Shown piece after piece: positions 50,859 through 60,256 of a DNA stretch of 64,000 nucleotides; the stretch's first letter is position 1; the number at the start of each line of letters is the position of its first letter. Made by a program: the position numbers and the translations under genes. The DNA lies in the NCBI RefSeq assembly GCF_000222305.1, contig NC_015921.1:620001-684000 (forward strand), given 5' to 3'. The DNA is from Borreliella bissettiae DN127. Its GTDB lineage: Bacteria > Spirochaetota > Spirochaetia > Borreliales > Borreliaceae. Below the pieces are notes generated by a model. That model ran no database searches. It was given only the letters and a program-made list of their open reading frames with translations, and had not been told where the DNA came from.

Positions 50859-52295
50859 ATGAAAGAAAAAAGTGTTTCTAATTTTGATATTGTAATTTTT
50901 GGAGTTACCGGGAATTTGTCTAGAAAAAAGCTTATTCCTTCGCTGTTTAATTTATTTAAAAATAAATGTATTAGCAATTTTAGGGTTATTGGTTTTTCTC
51001 GTAAAATTTTTACAGATAAAGAATTTAGATTGTATATTAAAGATTCTTTATGGCAGGAAGAGACCGATTCGTTGATTGAGATTTTTTTAAATTTTTTTGT
51101 TTATGTATTTGGTGATTTTAATGAAAAGGAGCCCTATAAAAATTTATTTAAATTTTTAGATAAAAATAGAGAAACGATATATTATCTTTCGACGTCTCCT
51201 ACATTTTATGGACCTATAATTAATCATTTGAAAAGGTGTTTTTTAAGCGAAAGATTGACTTTGTCAAAAATAGTTCTTGAGAAGCCTTTTGGTTCTAGTC
51301 TTGAAACAGCAAAAAAATTAAATAGCTTGCTTTATTCTGCTTTTAAAGAAGATCAAATCTACAGAATAGATCACTATTTAGGCAAAGAGACGGTTCAAAA
51401 TATTTTTACATTTAGATTCGGCAATTCTATTTTTGAAAATATTTGGAATAATCGTTATGTGGATTTTGTTCAGATTACGGTAGCAGAAGAATTAGGGCTT
51501 GATGGAAGAGTAGAGTATTACGATTCTGTTGGAGCTTTGAAAGATATGGTTCAAAATCATATTTTACAATTGTTAAGCCTTGTTGCAATGGAGTCTCCTA
51601 TTAAATTTGATTCTCAGTTTATTCATGATGAAAAAGTAAAAGTTTTAAAAAGCTTGAGGAAAATTAGCAAAGAGGATATTAAGAATTGCATTGTTAAGGG
51701 TCAATATATAGGTTCAAAAGTTCAAGGGGTTTTTAAAAAAGGCTATAAAGATGAAACAGAATTTTTGGGAAATTCAAATACTGAAACTTATTTAGCTATG
51801 AAAGTGTTTATTAATAATTGGCGTTGGTCCGGTGTTCCTTTTTATCTTAGAACTGGCAAAGGTCTTGCTAGGAAATTTTCAGAAATATATATTCAATTTA
51901 AAAAACCAAGCTTTACCCTTTTTAACAATAGTTCTGTTGATTTTTCCAATGCTTTAATATTTAGAATTCAGCCAAGGGATGGAATTGAGATTAAATTCAA
52001 TACTAAGAAGCCCGGATATAATTATGAAATTCAAACTGCTAATATGGAATTTTCATATCATGGAACATTCAAAAGATTGTTTGATGAGGCTTATGAGCGT
52101 TTATTGTTAGACGCTTTTTTAGGGGATGGCACTTTGTATGCAACAAGTGATGAGATTGAAAGCTCTTGGGAATTTGTTTCAGATATTTCAAATAAATGGG
52201 TAGATATTGAAATTTGTAATTATTTTTATGGCTCTGAAGGGCCAAAAGAGATAGACTCTATTTTAGAAAAAGATCATTTTTGGCGCAAAATTTAA
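50859..52295 (+). CDS. zwf: Glucose-6-phosphate 1-dehydrogenase
   Basis: 478 residues. It catalyses the first step of the pentose phosphate path, giving NADPH. Rossmann motif GVTGNLSRKKL at 15-25 (family G-x-x-G-D-L/A-x-K) and active site DHYLGKE at 171-177 with the catalytic His nearby, then EKPFG and the substrate-binding C-terminal domain. Asn replaces the usual Asp in the GxxGDL position. It is divergent from pncB. NADPH from this path matters for the coenzyme-A-based redox defence known in Borrelia (inference on role). Confidence 0.97.
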   Translation: MKEKSVSNFDIVIFGVTGNLSRKKLIPSLFNLFKNKCISNFRVIGFSRKIFTDKEFRLYIKDSLWQEETDSLIEIFLNFFVYVFGDFNEKEPYKNLFKFLDKNRETIYYLSTSPTFYGPIINHLKRCFLSERLTLSKIVLEKPFGSSLETAKKLNSLLYSAFKEDQIYRIDHYLGKETVQNIFTFRFGNSIFENIWNNRYVDFVQITVAEELGLDGRVEYYDSVGALKDMVQNHILQLLSLVAMESPIKFDSQFIHDEKVKVLKSLRKISKEDIKNCIVKGQYIGSKVQGVFKKGYKDETEFLGNSNTETYLAMKVFINNWRWSGVPFYLRTGKGLARKFSEIYIQFKKPSFTLFNNSSVDFSNALIFRIQPRDGIEIKFNTKKPGYNYEIQTANMEFSYHGTFKRLFDEAYERLLLDAFLGDGTLYATSDEIESSWEFVSDISNKWVDIEICNYFYGSEGPKEIDSILEKDHFWRKI

Positions 52296-52612
52296 TTTTC
52301 TAGTTTTTTAAAAGATTTTAAAAGATATTTTATAAATGAGATAAATGAGATAAAATTCTTTATATAATTTATTCCCATTCCTTTTTAGCATTTGCTTTAT
52401 TTATAATGAGTTTTCTTAGATTTTTATTTCTTGCGACTTAGTAGTAAAGTTTTTGATAAATTTTATTTTTCTTTTTAAATATTTTAAGAGAATTGGGGAT
52501 TTTTATTCTTGATTTGATTGCAAATTTATGCATCGGTTAATAATTTGCTGTATCATTTAAAAATATAGGTAATCTTTTTTATAAAAACGGTGCTTATATT
52601 TAAAGGATGTAT
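52296..52612. other. 317-bp intergenic region before the first antiporter gene
   Basis: Very AT-rich, no ORF worth reporting in six frames (longest plus-strand ATG run is 11 codons). A short direct repeat GATAAATGA/GATAAA lies near 52330-52353, and a lone TATAAT at 52363-52368 has no -35. A possible -10 TATCAT sits at 52551-52556. I see no RNA gene, clear terminator or palindrome. Confidence 0.6.
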
Positions 52613-53956
52613 ATGGAAAATATTGAAGTAAGAGGGCAGCCAAATTTTCTTGGGCTTATTCCTTTTTTTGTTTTTATTATTATCTATTTAGGCACGGGGA
52701 TTTATTTAGGAGTTGTTGGTGTAGAAATGGCCTTTTACCAGCTGCCGGCCAGTGTTGCAATGTTTTTGGCTTCCATTGTTTGTTTTTTGGTGTTTAAAGG
52801 AAAATTTTCCGATAAAATTCACATATTTATTAAAGGGGCTGCTCAGTACGATATTATACTGATGTGTCTTATTTTTATGTTTTCGGGAGCTTTCTCTTCT
52901 CTTTGCAAAGAAATGGGCTGTGTTGAAACTGTAGCAAATTTGGGAATTAAATATATTAATCCCAATTGGATTGTTTCTGGTATATTTTTTGTAACCTGCT
53001 TTCTCTCTTTTTCTGCTGGTACTTCTGTTGGATCTATTGTTGCAATTGCTCCTATTGCTTTTAATATTGCTGTTAAAAGTGGCATTAATCCGAATTTAAT
53101 AGCAGCATCTGTAATGTGTGGGGCTATGTTTGGAGACAATCTTTCTTTAATATCAGATACAACGATTGTTTCTAGTCGGACTCAAGGTAGCAATATCTTG
53201 GATGTTTTTATTAGTAGCAGTTTTTATGCTTTTCCATCTGCTATACTAACTTTTTTTTCTTTTTTCTTTCTTTCTGAGAATTTGCCCAATACCACAAATT
53301 TTTTACATGAAAGTTCAATAGATTTGGTGAAAACTGTGCCTTATTTAATGATTATATTTTTTTCTTTGGCCGGAATGAATGTTTTTATAGTTCTTTTTTT
53401 AGGTATTTTTTCTATATGTCTTATTAGCATTTTTTATGGCAATTTATACTTTCTAGATGTAATGAAAAACATTAATAAAGGATTTTTAAATATGGCAGAT
53501 TTAATTTTTCTCTCAATTTTAACAGGGGGAGTTTCTTTTGCTGTTATTCATAATGGAGGCTTTAAATGGCTACTTATTAAATTAAAATCTTTGATTAGAG
53601 GAAAAAGTTCAGCGGAATTTTCTATTGGGGCTTTTGTTTCAATAGTTGATGTTTTTCTTGCTAATAATACAATTGCCATACTTATTTGCGGCAAAGTGGC
53701 AAAAAAGATAGCTTTTGAAAATAACATCAGTGTTCAAAGAAGTGCTTCTATTTTAGATATGTTCTCTTGTATTTTCCAAGGCATTATTCCTTATGGTGCT
53801 CAAATGATTATTTTAGTAAACTTTTCAAATGGACTTGTGTCGCCAATTAGTGTTTTGCCATTTTTGGTTTATTTTGGATTTTTATTGTTTTTTGTTATTT
53901 TATCTATTTTGGGGCTTGATATAAAAAAAGTTTTTTTATTTTTTAAAAAAAAATAA
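52613..53956 (+). CDS. nhaC: NhaC-family antiporter, first of a tandem pair
   Basis: 447-residue integral membrane protein with about 11-12 helices of the NhaC Na+/H+ antiporter family. Conserved features include IFMFSGAFSS, the SAGTSVGSIVAIAPIA loop and GDNLSLISDTTI, the signature with Asp residues in a helix break. The frame has ATG at 52607 and 52613. SD AAAGGA overlaps the first, so 52613 is chosen. Aligns end to end by eye with the next gene, a tandem duplication. Ion or amino-acid specificity is not shown by sequence. Confidence 0.92.
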   Translation: MENIEVRGQPNFLGLIPFFVFIIIYLGTGIYLGVVGVEMAFYQLPASVAMFLASIVCFLVFKGKFSDKIHIFIKGAAQYDIILMCLIFMFSGAFSSLCKEMGCVETVANLGIKYINPNWIVSGIFFVTCFLSFSAGTSVGSIVAIAPIAFNIAVKSGINPNLIAASVMCGAMFGDNLSLISDTTIVSSRTQGSNILDVFISSSFYAFPSAILTFFSFFFLSENLPNTTNFLHESSIDLVKTVPYLMIIFFSLAGMNVFIVLFLGIFSICLISIFYGNLYFLDVMKNINKGFLNMADLIFLSILTGGVSFAVIHNGGFKWLLIKLKSLIRGKSSAEFSIGAFVSIVDVFLANNTIAILICGKVAKKIAFENNISVQRSASILDMFSCIFQGIIPYGAQMIILVNFSNGLVSPISVLPFLVYFGFLLFFVILSILGLDIKKVFLFFKKK

Positions 53957-54039
53957 AAATTTTAAGATTTGCATTGTTCAATTTTTTTGATTTTATTTAG
54001 AATAAATTGTTCTTAATTATGTGATTTAGGAGGTTAAAA

Positions 54040-55413
54040 TTGGAAAGAGATTTGAAATTGGAAAGTGAAACTAATGTGGTTCCAAATTTTTGGGGACTTA
54101 TGCCTTTTTTTCTTTTTATAGGGGTTTATATTGGCACAGGACTTGTTCTTTATTTTAATGGTGTAGAAAAAGCATTTTATCAAATGCCCCCTGTAGTTGC
54201 TATGTTTATTGCTATTGTTTTGACATTTATTATTTTTAGGGGATCTTTTTTAGCAAAAATGAATAAATTCATTGAAGGGTGCGCTCAACAAGATGTTATT
54301 TTTATATCTTTAATATTTATGTTATCCGGTGCTTTTTCCGCTGTTTGTAAAGAAATAGGAAGCGTTGATGCTGTAGTAAATATTGGCCTTAAATATGTCC
54401 CATTGAATTTGCTAGTATGCGGCATTTTTTTAATTACTCTTTTTTTATCTTTTTCTACTGGAAGTTTTATGGGGACTGTTGTTGCTGTTGCTCCTATTGC
54501 CCTGGAACTTGCAGATAAGGTAAATATTCCTCTTCCATTGATTGCTGGGACTATTCTTAGCGCTGGTGCATTTGGGGACAATATGTCTTTAATATCAGAT
54601 ACCCCGATTATTTCAAGTCATACTCAAAAAGTTAATATTGTTGATGTTTTTAAAAATGGAGCTTTTTATACGTTTCCAGCAGCAATTTTAGCAAGTATTA
54701 CTTTTGCATTTTTAGGCTCTTATTATTGCAAGGTCGATAGTTTTATTATTGAGCCTGGTGAGATAAATTTTTTTAAAATTATTCCATATATTTTTGTTAT
54801 GGCTGTTGCAATTTCAGGCTTTGATGTATTTTTAGCCTTGTTTTTGGGTATTGTTGTTGCTGGTATTATTGGAATTTATTACGCAGATGTTACTTTTTTG
54901 TTGCTGGCTAAAAAAATCAATGAAGGATTTTTAGGCCTAGGAGAAATGTTTATTCTTGTTATTTCTACAGGTGGAATTTCTTATATGACAATTAAGTATG
55001 GGGGGTTTGATTGGTTGCTTTTAAAATTGCAAAAAATGTCAAAGTCTAAGAGAACTTCGGAATTTGTCATTGTTGTTTTGGTTGGCATTTTGACCATGTT
55101 TCTTGCAAATAATGGACTTGCTATTTTAATGAGTGGTTCTGTTGTAAGATCAATAACTAAGGATAATAATTTAAACTCAAATCGTATTGCGGCTTTACTT
55201 TGTATGTCTTCGTGCTTTTTTTTAAGTATTTTGCCTCATAGTATGCATGTTATAGCTCTTATAGATTTTACAAAAGGTAAGCTTTCTCCTTTTGACATTT
55301 TTCCATTTTTAATTTATCAAGGATTTTTGGTATTATTGATTGCTTTGTCTATAATTGGGCTTGATATAAAGTTAGTATTTAAATCTTTTTTAAAAAATAG
55401 TCGCGAAACTTAA
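54040..55413 (+). CDS. nhaC: NhaC-family antiporter, second of a tandem pair
   Basis: 457 residues, same architecture as the preceding gene: NFWGLMPFFLF start, IFMLSGAFSAVCKEIG, STGSFMGTVVAVAPIA, GDNMSLISDTPI. The start is TTG at 54040 with a perfect AGGAGG at 54029-54034, and the codons after it are conserved with the paralogue. The 83-bp gap between the genes has no clear terminator, so co-transcription is possible. Its stop codon is built into the stem of the following terminator. Confidence 0.92.
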   Translation: MERDLKLESETNVVPNFWGLMPFFLFIGVYIGTGLVLYFNGVEKAFYQMPPVVAMFIAIVLTFIIFRGSFLAKMNKFIEGCAQQDVIFISLIFMLSGAFSAVCKEIGSVDAVVNIGLKYVPLNLLVCGIFLITLFLSFSTGSFMGTVVAVAPIALELADKVNIPLPLIAGTILSAGAFGDNMSLISDTPIISSHTQKVNIVDVFKNGAFYTFPAAILASITFAFLGSYYCKVDSFIIEPGEINFFKIIPYIFVMAVAISGFDVFLALFLGIVVAGIIGIYYADVTFLLLAKKINEGFLGLGEMFILVISTGGISYMTIKYGGFDWLLLKLQKMSKSKRTSEFVIVVLVGILTMFLANNGLAILMSGSVVRSITKDNNLNSNRIAALLCMSSCFFLSILPHSMHVIALIDFTKGKLSPFDIFPFLIYQGFLVLLIALSIIGLDIKLVFKSFLKNSRET

Positions 55414-55446
55414 AAGCTTTAAATTTTAAAGCTTTTAAGTTTTTTT
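55406..55446. terminator. Strong bidirectional terminator containing the antiporter stop codon
   Basis: Perfect 18-bp inverted repeat (55406-55423 and 55425-55442) with a T-run to 55446. The TAA of the antiporter gene (55411-55413) lies in the left arm. potD converges and ends at 55459. Confidence 0.92.
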
Positions 55447-55458
55447 GAATTTAAATAT

Positions 55459-56505
55459 TTAAGAAGATAGATTTAAATATATTTTAAGGATTTCTTCTTT
55501 TATTTTTTTAGGTATTTTTTTAAAAATTTCAAATTTGGAAAAATCTTTTGGTATAAATTTTTCTTCTAAATATAATTTCATTTCGGGGTTATTTTTTGCT
55601 TCTTCTTCTATTCTTTTTATTACGTTTTTGTTTGGAGAATTATATCTAGTTTCTTTGAAATTTTTGTAAGATGGCTCATTTTCGTATAAAAAGTTTATAA
55701 ACTTGTAAGCCAAGTTTTTGTTTGGAGCATCAATAGGAATTACAAATGCATCTATCCATAAATTGGTATTTTCTGGGGCATAAAAATCTAAATTTTTGTC
55801 TTTTAGCATAGCGCTTTGTGCTTCGCCGCTCCATGTGAGTTGAATAGATGCTTCTCCATTTAGCATTAATGATTTTGCAGGTACATCTGAGAAATATCCG
55901 ATTAATAGTGGATTTTGGATTTTTAAAAGTTCCCCAGCTTCTTTGATTTTATCTGCATCATATTCATTTATTGAGTATCCAAGTTTTTTTAAAGCAACCC
56001 CAATATTGTCTTTAGGGGAATCTAGCATTGTAATTTCTTTTTTATATTTTTTATTAAACAATATGTCAAAACCTTGCATGTCATTTAAATCTATTTTAGT
56101 TTTATTGTAAAGTATGCCCATTAATCCCCAGTAGGCTGGTACTGAATAAAGATTACCAGGATCATGTTCTAAATTTGTAAGATTTTGAGTAATATTTTTT
56201 GTTACATTTGGCAATTTTGAGTAGTCTAATTTTTCAATTTTGCCTTCATCGATTAATTCTTGGATTAAGTATTCTGATGGGACTATTATATCGTAGTAAT
56301 TATTTGTGTTGTTAAATTTAGCCATCATTTCTTCATTGTTGTGAAAGATTTCATAATTAATTTTTATATTGTTTTCCTTTTCAAATTGATCTAATAAAGT
56401 CTCGTCAATATATTCTGCCCAATTAAATACGTTTAAAGTTATTGTGTCTTTGTTAGTACAAGCAAAAGTTGTAAGAATTGCTATTAATATAAAAATTTTT
56501 TTCAT
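55459..56505 (-). CDS. potD: Spermidine/putrescine ABC transporter, substrate-binding lipoprotein
   Basis: 348 residues. The signal peptide ends in TFAC with acylated Cys16, so it is a membrane-tethered binding protein, as expected for a spirochaete. The mature start TLNVFNWAEYIDETLLDQFEKE is the PotD/PotF signature, and the polyamine-binding Asp/Glu/Trp residues are plausible in NWAEY and GLMGILYNK. Last gene of potA-potB-potC-potD. Borrelia lacks polyamine synthesis (established), so uptake is essential in context. Confidence 0.95.
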   Translation of the reverse strand: MKKIFILIAILTTFACTNKDTITLNVFNWAEYIDETLLDQFEKENNIKINYEIFHNNEEMMAKFNNTNNYYDIIVPSEYLIQELIDEGKIEKLDYSKLPNVTKNITQNLTNLEHDPGNLYSVPAYWGLMGILYNKTKIDLNDMQGFDILFNKKYKKEITMLDSPKDNIGVALKKLGYSINEYDADKIKEAGELLKIQNPLLIGYFSDVPAKSLMLNGEASIQLTWSGEAQSAMLKDKNLDFYAPENTNLWIDAFVIPIDAPNKNLAYKFINFLYENEPSYKNFKETRYNSPNKNVIKRIEEEAKNNPEMKLYLEEKFIPKDFSKFEIFKKIPKKIKEEILKIYLNLSS

Positions 56506-56523
56506 AAGTACTCCTTTTTCATT

Positions 56524-57315
56524 TTAAAGCTCAGCATCTGTTGTTAATTTTTTAATTCCTATAAATTTATTAATAATAAACAAAAGGCTCAATATTGTAA
56601 AAAACAATATTGCAGAAATAGCATTTATTACGGGCTTGATGCCTCTTTTTGTTAGCGAGTTTATTAGGATAGATAAATTATTAAATCCTTGCCCAGTAGT
56701 GAAAAATGATATTAAAAAATCATCTATTGATAATGTGAAGGCAATAAGAGCTCCGGTTGCTATGCTCCCGACGATTTCTGGATAAATTATATTGAAGAAT
56801 ATCTGAATTTCTGAGGCCCCAAGATCTTTGGCAGCATCAATAATATTGTTGGGAAGAGAATATAATTTGGGCAAAATTATTATTACTACGTATGGTGTTG
56901 AAAAAATTATATGTGATATTAGCATTGTGGAAAATCCCAACTGCATTTTTATTGCAGAATAAAATGTCATTAAGCTTATTCCTGTTACGATGTCGGGATT
57001 AATTATTGTTATTTTATTTGCCGATAATAATATTGTTTTCAATTTTTTGTTTTCTGATTTATAAATTGCATAAGCACCAATAATTCCAATAACAACAGAG
57101 GTCAAAGATGAGATTGTAGCTATTAAAATGGTGTTAAATATTGCGGATTTGATTTGACTTGAGGCAAAAATTTCTTTATACCATTTTAGACTAAATCCTT
57201 GCCATATAAATCCACTGTCACCAGAGTTAAAAGAATAAATTATTAAGATTATTATTGGAAGGTAAATAAAGCTGAGTATTAGAAATAAGAAAATGTTTTT
57301 AAGGGCCCTAAACAT
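56524..57315 (-). CDS. potC: Spermidine/putrescine ABC transporter permease PotC
   Basis: 263 residues, six predicted helices. The cytoplasmic EAA loop that docks the ATPase is present as DAAKDLGASEIQIFFNIIYPEI. N-terminal FIYLPIIILIIYSFN is typical of PotC. It starts 3 nt after the potB stop with GGAG in between, and potD starts 18 nt after its stop. Confidence 0.95.
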   Translation of the reverse strand: MFRALKNIFLFLILSFIYLPIIILIIYSFNSGDSGFIWQGFSLKWYKEIFASSQIKSAIFNTILIATISSLTSVVIGIIGAYAIYKSENKKLKTILLSANKITIINPDIVTGISLMTFYSAIKMQLGFSTMLISHIIFSTPYVVIIILPKLYSLPNNIIDAAKDLGASEIQIFFNIIYPEIVGSIATGALIAFTLSIDDFLISFFTTGQGFNNLSILINSLTKRGIKPVINAISAILFFTILSLLFIINKFIGIKKLTTDAEL

Positions 57316-57318
57316 ATT

Positions 57319-58128
57319 TTACTCTCCATTATTTTTTCGCATTAATTTTATTATTATTAAATTAAAAATTAATATTACTAACATTAAAATAAATGAAATT
57401 GCAGATCCAGTATTCCAGTCTTCTATAAAGAGAAACTGTTTGCTTATTAGATTTCCTATTAAAATTTGTTTAGAGCCTCCTAGCAAATCTGAAATGATAA
57501 ATACTGTAATTGAAGGAATAAATACCATAATTATTCCTGTTGCCAGATAAGAGAGCGTTAGAGGTATTTTTATATAAAGTAATATTTGCCACATTCTTGC
57601 CCCAAGATCTTGAGCTGCTTCAATGCATTCTGGTTTAATTTTTAAAAGTCCTGTGTATATTGGCAAGATCATGAAAGGTAAAAAATTGTATACCATGCCT
57701 ATTGTAACAGCCTGTTCATTATAAAGAAGATCTAAAGTTCCAAATCCGATCTTTTCAAATAAGTTGTTTATGAATCCGTTTTTTCCAAGTATTCTCATCC
57801 AGGCATAAGTTCTAAGCAATGTATTTATCCACATGGGAAGTATTATCATGATTATTAATTTGTTTTGAGCGCTTTTTTTTGATAATGAAATTAGCCAGGC
57901 GGCAGGATAGCCTATTAAAATGCAAAAAATTGTTGCTATTGTTGCGAGTTTTAGACTTCTTGAAAAGATACTAAGATAACTTGGATTTAAAAGCTCAATA
58001 AAATTATGGATTGTAAATTCGTGTTTTTCATTTAAAAATCCAAGCAATATTATTATCAGTAAGGGGAAAATACTAAATGTTAATAGGAATATAGAATATA
58101 TGATTAATATCAATTTTTTCACAACCAT
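57319..58128 (-). CDS. potB: Spermidine/putrescine ABC transporter permease PotB
   Basis: 269 residues with six helices. EAA loop EAAQDLGARMWQILLYIKIPL. The long periplasmic segment and the GYPAAWLIS stretch match PotB. Its ATG shares one base with the potA stop (TAATG), which couples their translation. It pairs with PotC to form the membrane channel. Confidence 0.95.
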   Translation of the reverse strand: MVVKKLILIIYSIFLLTFSIFPLLIIILLGFLNEKHEFTIHNFIELLNPSYLSIFSRSLKLATIATIFCILIGYPAAWLISLSKKSAQNKLIIMIILPMWINTLLRTYAWMRILGKNGFINNLFEKIGFGTLDLLYNEQAVTIGMVYNFLPFMILPIYTGLLKIKPECIEAAQDLGARMWQILLYIKIPLTLSYLATGIIMVFIPSITVFIISDLLGGSKQILIGNLISKQFLFIEDWNTGSAISFILMLVILIFNLIIIKLMRKNNGE

Positions 58129-59171
58129 TATTCCTTGTGCATAACATGAATGTCATCAGGTTCTAAGAATATGTCAACCTCTTCTCCAACTTTTGTAAGT
58201 CTTGTGCTTTGAACTATCCAATTTGTTTTTTGAATTTCTAGAGTCATTTCGTAATGAACCCCTTGAAAAATTGCTGATGTTATGGTTCCACTTAAATGAC
58301 CTTTTCCTTTTGGAAGCAGTTTTATATCTTCTGGGCGTATTACAAGGTCAACTGCTTCTTCAGCTTCAAACCCCTTGTCAAGGCATTCAAATTCATGACC
58401 TAGCAGACTTACAACCAGTTCTTTTTTGTATGTTCCATCAAAAATATTACTTTCTCCGATAAAATCGGCTACAAACTTTGTTTTAGGCTCATTGTAAATT
58501 TCCTCAGGCGTTCCTACTTGTAAAATTATTCCTTCATTCATTACAACAATTCTATCGCTCATTGTTAATGCTTCTTCTTGATCATGAGTAACGTATATGA
58601 ATGTGATTCCAAGTTGACGCTGTATTTTTTTTAATTCTTTTTGCATTTCTTGCCGCATTTTTAAATCAAGCGCAGAAAGTGGTTCATCTAGCAATAAAAG
58701 CTTAGGTTCCATTACTATTGCTCTTGCTATTGCAACTCTTTGTTTTTGCCCCCCTGATAGTTCGTTAATATTTCTGTATGCATATTTTGGCATTCCTATC
58801 AATGAAAGAGATGTTTTTACTTTTTCTTTGATTATATCTTTTGGTGTTTTTTTCATTCTAAGTCCAAATGAAATATTGTCAAAAACATTCATATGGGGGA
58901 AAAGTGCATAATTTTGAAATACAGTATTAATTTCTCTTTTGTTTGGATTGGTTTTAGATATTTCTTTAGAAAAGAAATAAATCTCTCCATTTTGTTGATT
59001 TAAAAAACCACCCAATATTTTTATTAATGTTGTTTTTCCACATCCGGATGGGCCTAGTAATGTGATAAACTCATTTTTTTTAATTTTTAAATTTATGTTA
59101 TCTAAAGTTTTGTTTCCATTGTTATCATAATAATGACTTAGATTTTCAATCTCTAGGATATAATTATCCAA
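58128..59171 (-). CDS. potA: Spermidine/putrescine ABC transporter ATPase PotA
   Basis: 347 residues. Walker A GPSGCGKT at 40-47, Q-loop [11 protein letters not shown], signature [14 protein letters not shown], Walker [14 protein letters not shown]-loop THDQEEA, then a C-terminal TOBE-type regulatory domain from about 240. It energises PotBC. It starts at TTG 59171 behind AGGAGG with 10-nt spacing, and no in-frame ATG fits. First gene of the operon, with a good promoter at 59213-59241. Confidence 0.96.
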   Translation of the reverse strand: MDNYILEIENLSHYYDNNGNKTLDNINLKIKKNEFITLLGPSGCGKTTLIKILGGFLNQQNGEIYFFSKEISKTNPNKREINTVFQNYALFPHMNVFDNISFGLRMKKTPKDIIKEKVKTSLSLIGMPKYAYRNINELSGGQKQRVAIARAIVMEPKLLLLDEPLSALDLKMRQEMQKELKKIQRQLGITFIYVTHDQEEALTMSDRIVVMNEGIILQVGTPEEIYNEPKTKFVADFIGESNIFDGTYKKELVVSLLGHEFECLDKGFEAEEAVDLVIRPEDIKLLPKGKGHLSGTITSAIFQGVHYEMTLEIQKTNWIVQSTRLTKVGEEVDIFLEPDDIHVMHKE

Positions 59172-59212
59172 CTAATTTCAACCTCCTTATGGCGGTATTA
59201 ATACAAATCAAG

Positions 59213-59241
59213 ATTATACTTAATATTATTATTTATGTAAA
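59213..59241 (-). promoter_or_regulatory. Promoter of the potABCD operon
   Basis: On the minus strand: -35 TTTACA (59236-59241), 17-nt spacer, -10 TATAAT (59213-59218). Predicted start about 35 nt before the potA TTG, leaving the AGGAGG in the leader. It lies immediately behind the rbgA stop at 59249. Confidence 0.75.
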
Positions 59242-59248
59242 TGCTTTT

Positions 59249-60088
59249 TTAAAAGGTATTATAATTCTTGTCAAGAATTATTTTGCCAAATTTGCCTTCT
59301 CTGAATTCTTTGATTAATATTTTTGATGCTTTCTCAAGGTTAAGCTCATTTTTTTTACCGATTAATTTTCTTGCTTTTGCAAAATTTTGTAGAATATCAA
59401 GTGAATTTTTATGATATATTTCGTATTTTTTTAGTAAAATGTTTTTATTATTTTGATCCATTATTTCAAGTAAATACAATGCAAGATCTATATTATCTAC
59501 TATTTCATTTTTGATCATATCCAATATTGCAAGTTTTTTTGCAATCGATTGGTCTACTAGATTATGCCATAAAATTCCTGGCATATCAAAAAGATTGATT
59601 TCTTCATTTATTTTTACTATTTGTATATTTTTAGTATATCCAGGTTTATTAGCAACTTTTGCGCTCTTTTTGCCGGATAATAGATTTATTATTGAAGATT
59701 TTCCAACATTTGGAACTCCAATAATCAAAACCTTTATTTTTTCTTTATAATTTTTTATCTTTTTAACAATGGCCAATTTTTTAATAATATCTATTATTTG
59801 CTTACGCATTCCTTTTTTGTAAATATTGCTTATTATTACAGTATTGCCAAGATTTTCAAAATATTTTTTCCATTTTATAATTTCTGATATTTGAGCAATA
59901 TCAGATTTGTGTAAAAGAATTATTTTAGCTTGATTTTTAATAATTTTTTCAGTTAATGGATTTTTACTGCTAAATGGAGCTCTAGCATCAAGTATTTCTA
60001 GCACAATATTAGCTTTTTGCAAATTATTCTTTATTAGATCTAAAGCTCTTTTCATGTGTCCAGGAAACCAGTTGATTTTATTTGTCAT
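59249..60088 (-). CDS. rbgA: Circularly permuted GTPase RbgA/YlqF, 50S ribosome assembly
   Basis: 279 residues with the permuted order of GTPase motifs: NWFPGHM at the N-terminus, G4 as HKSD at 60-63 (instead of NKxD), then G1 GVPNVGKS at 124-131 and G3 DMPG at 168-171. The C-terminal ANTAR-like helices follow. RbgA completes late 50S assembly in B. subtilis. ATG 60088 gives the conserved N-terminus. Divergent from nanE. His in place of Asn in G4 is worth noting but occurs in this family region. Confidence 0.94.
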   Translation of the reverse strand: MTNKINWFPGHMKRALDLIKNNLQKANIVLEILDARAPFSSKNPLTEKIIKNQAKIILLHKSDIAQISEIIKWKKYFENLGNTVIISNIYKKGMRKQIIDIIKKLAIVKKIKNYKEKIKVLIIGVPNVGKSSIINLLSGKKSAKVANKPGYTKNIQIVKINEEINLFDMPGILWHNLVDQSIAKKLAILDMIKNEIVDNIDLALYLLEIMDQNNKNILLKKYEIYHKNSLDILQNFAKARKLIGKKNELNLEKASKILIKEFREGKFGKIILDKNYNTF

Positions 60089-60158
60089 GCCTAAATTATA
60101 GCCTAATGTTTATTGGATAATAAATTATTTTTGTTTTTATGTTGCGAATTTATGTTAA

Positions 60159-60192
60159 TTTTCTTTAAAAGAATTGTTTTTTTTAAAGAAAA
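60159..60192. promoter_or_regulatory. Inverted repeat over the nanE promoter (candidate operator)
   Basis: Perfect 12-bp arms TTTTCTTTAAAA (60159-60170) and its inverse (60181-60192), separated by 10 nt. The two arms flank the -35 region of the predicted nanE promoter, the geometry of a repressor site. The identity of any regulator is unknown. Confidence 0.4.
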
Positions 60193-60200
60193 AATATAAT
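60174..60200 (+). promoter_or_regulatory. Candidate promoter for nanE-ptsG
   Basis: -10 TATAAT at 60195-60200 with -35 TTGTTT at 60174-60179 (15-nt spacer, or 16 if shifted by one). Leader of about 50 nt to the nanE SD. Confidence 0.5.
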
Positions 60201-60256
60201 CTGTATTTGAGTTTTTATATTTTTTTTAAAAAATAAATTTTATAGGAGGTATAATT

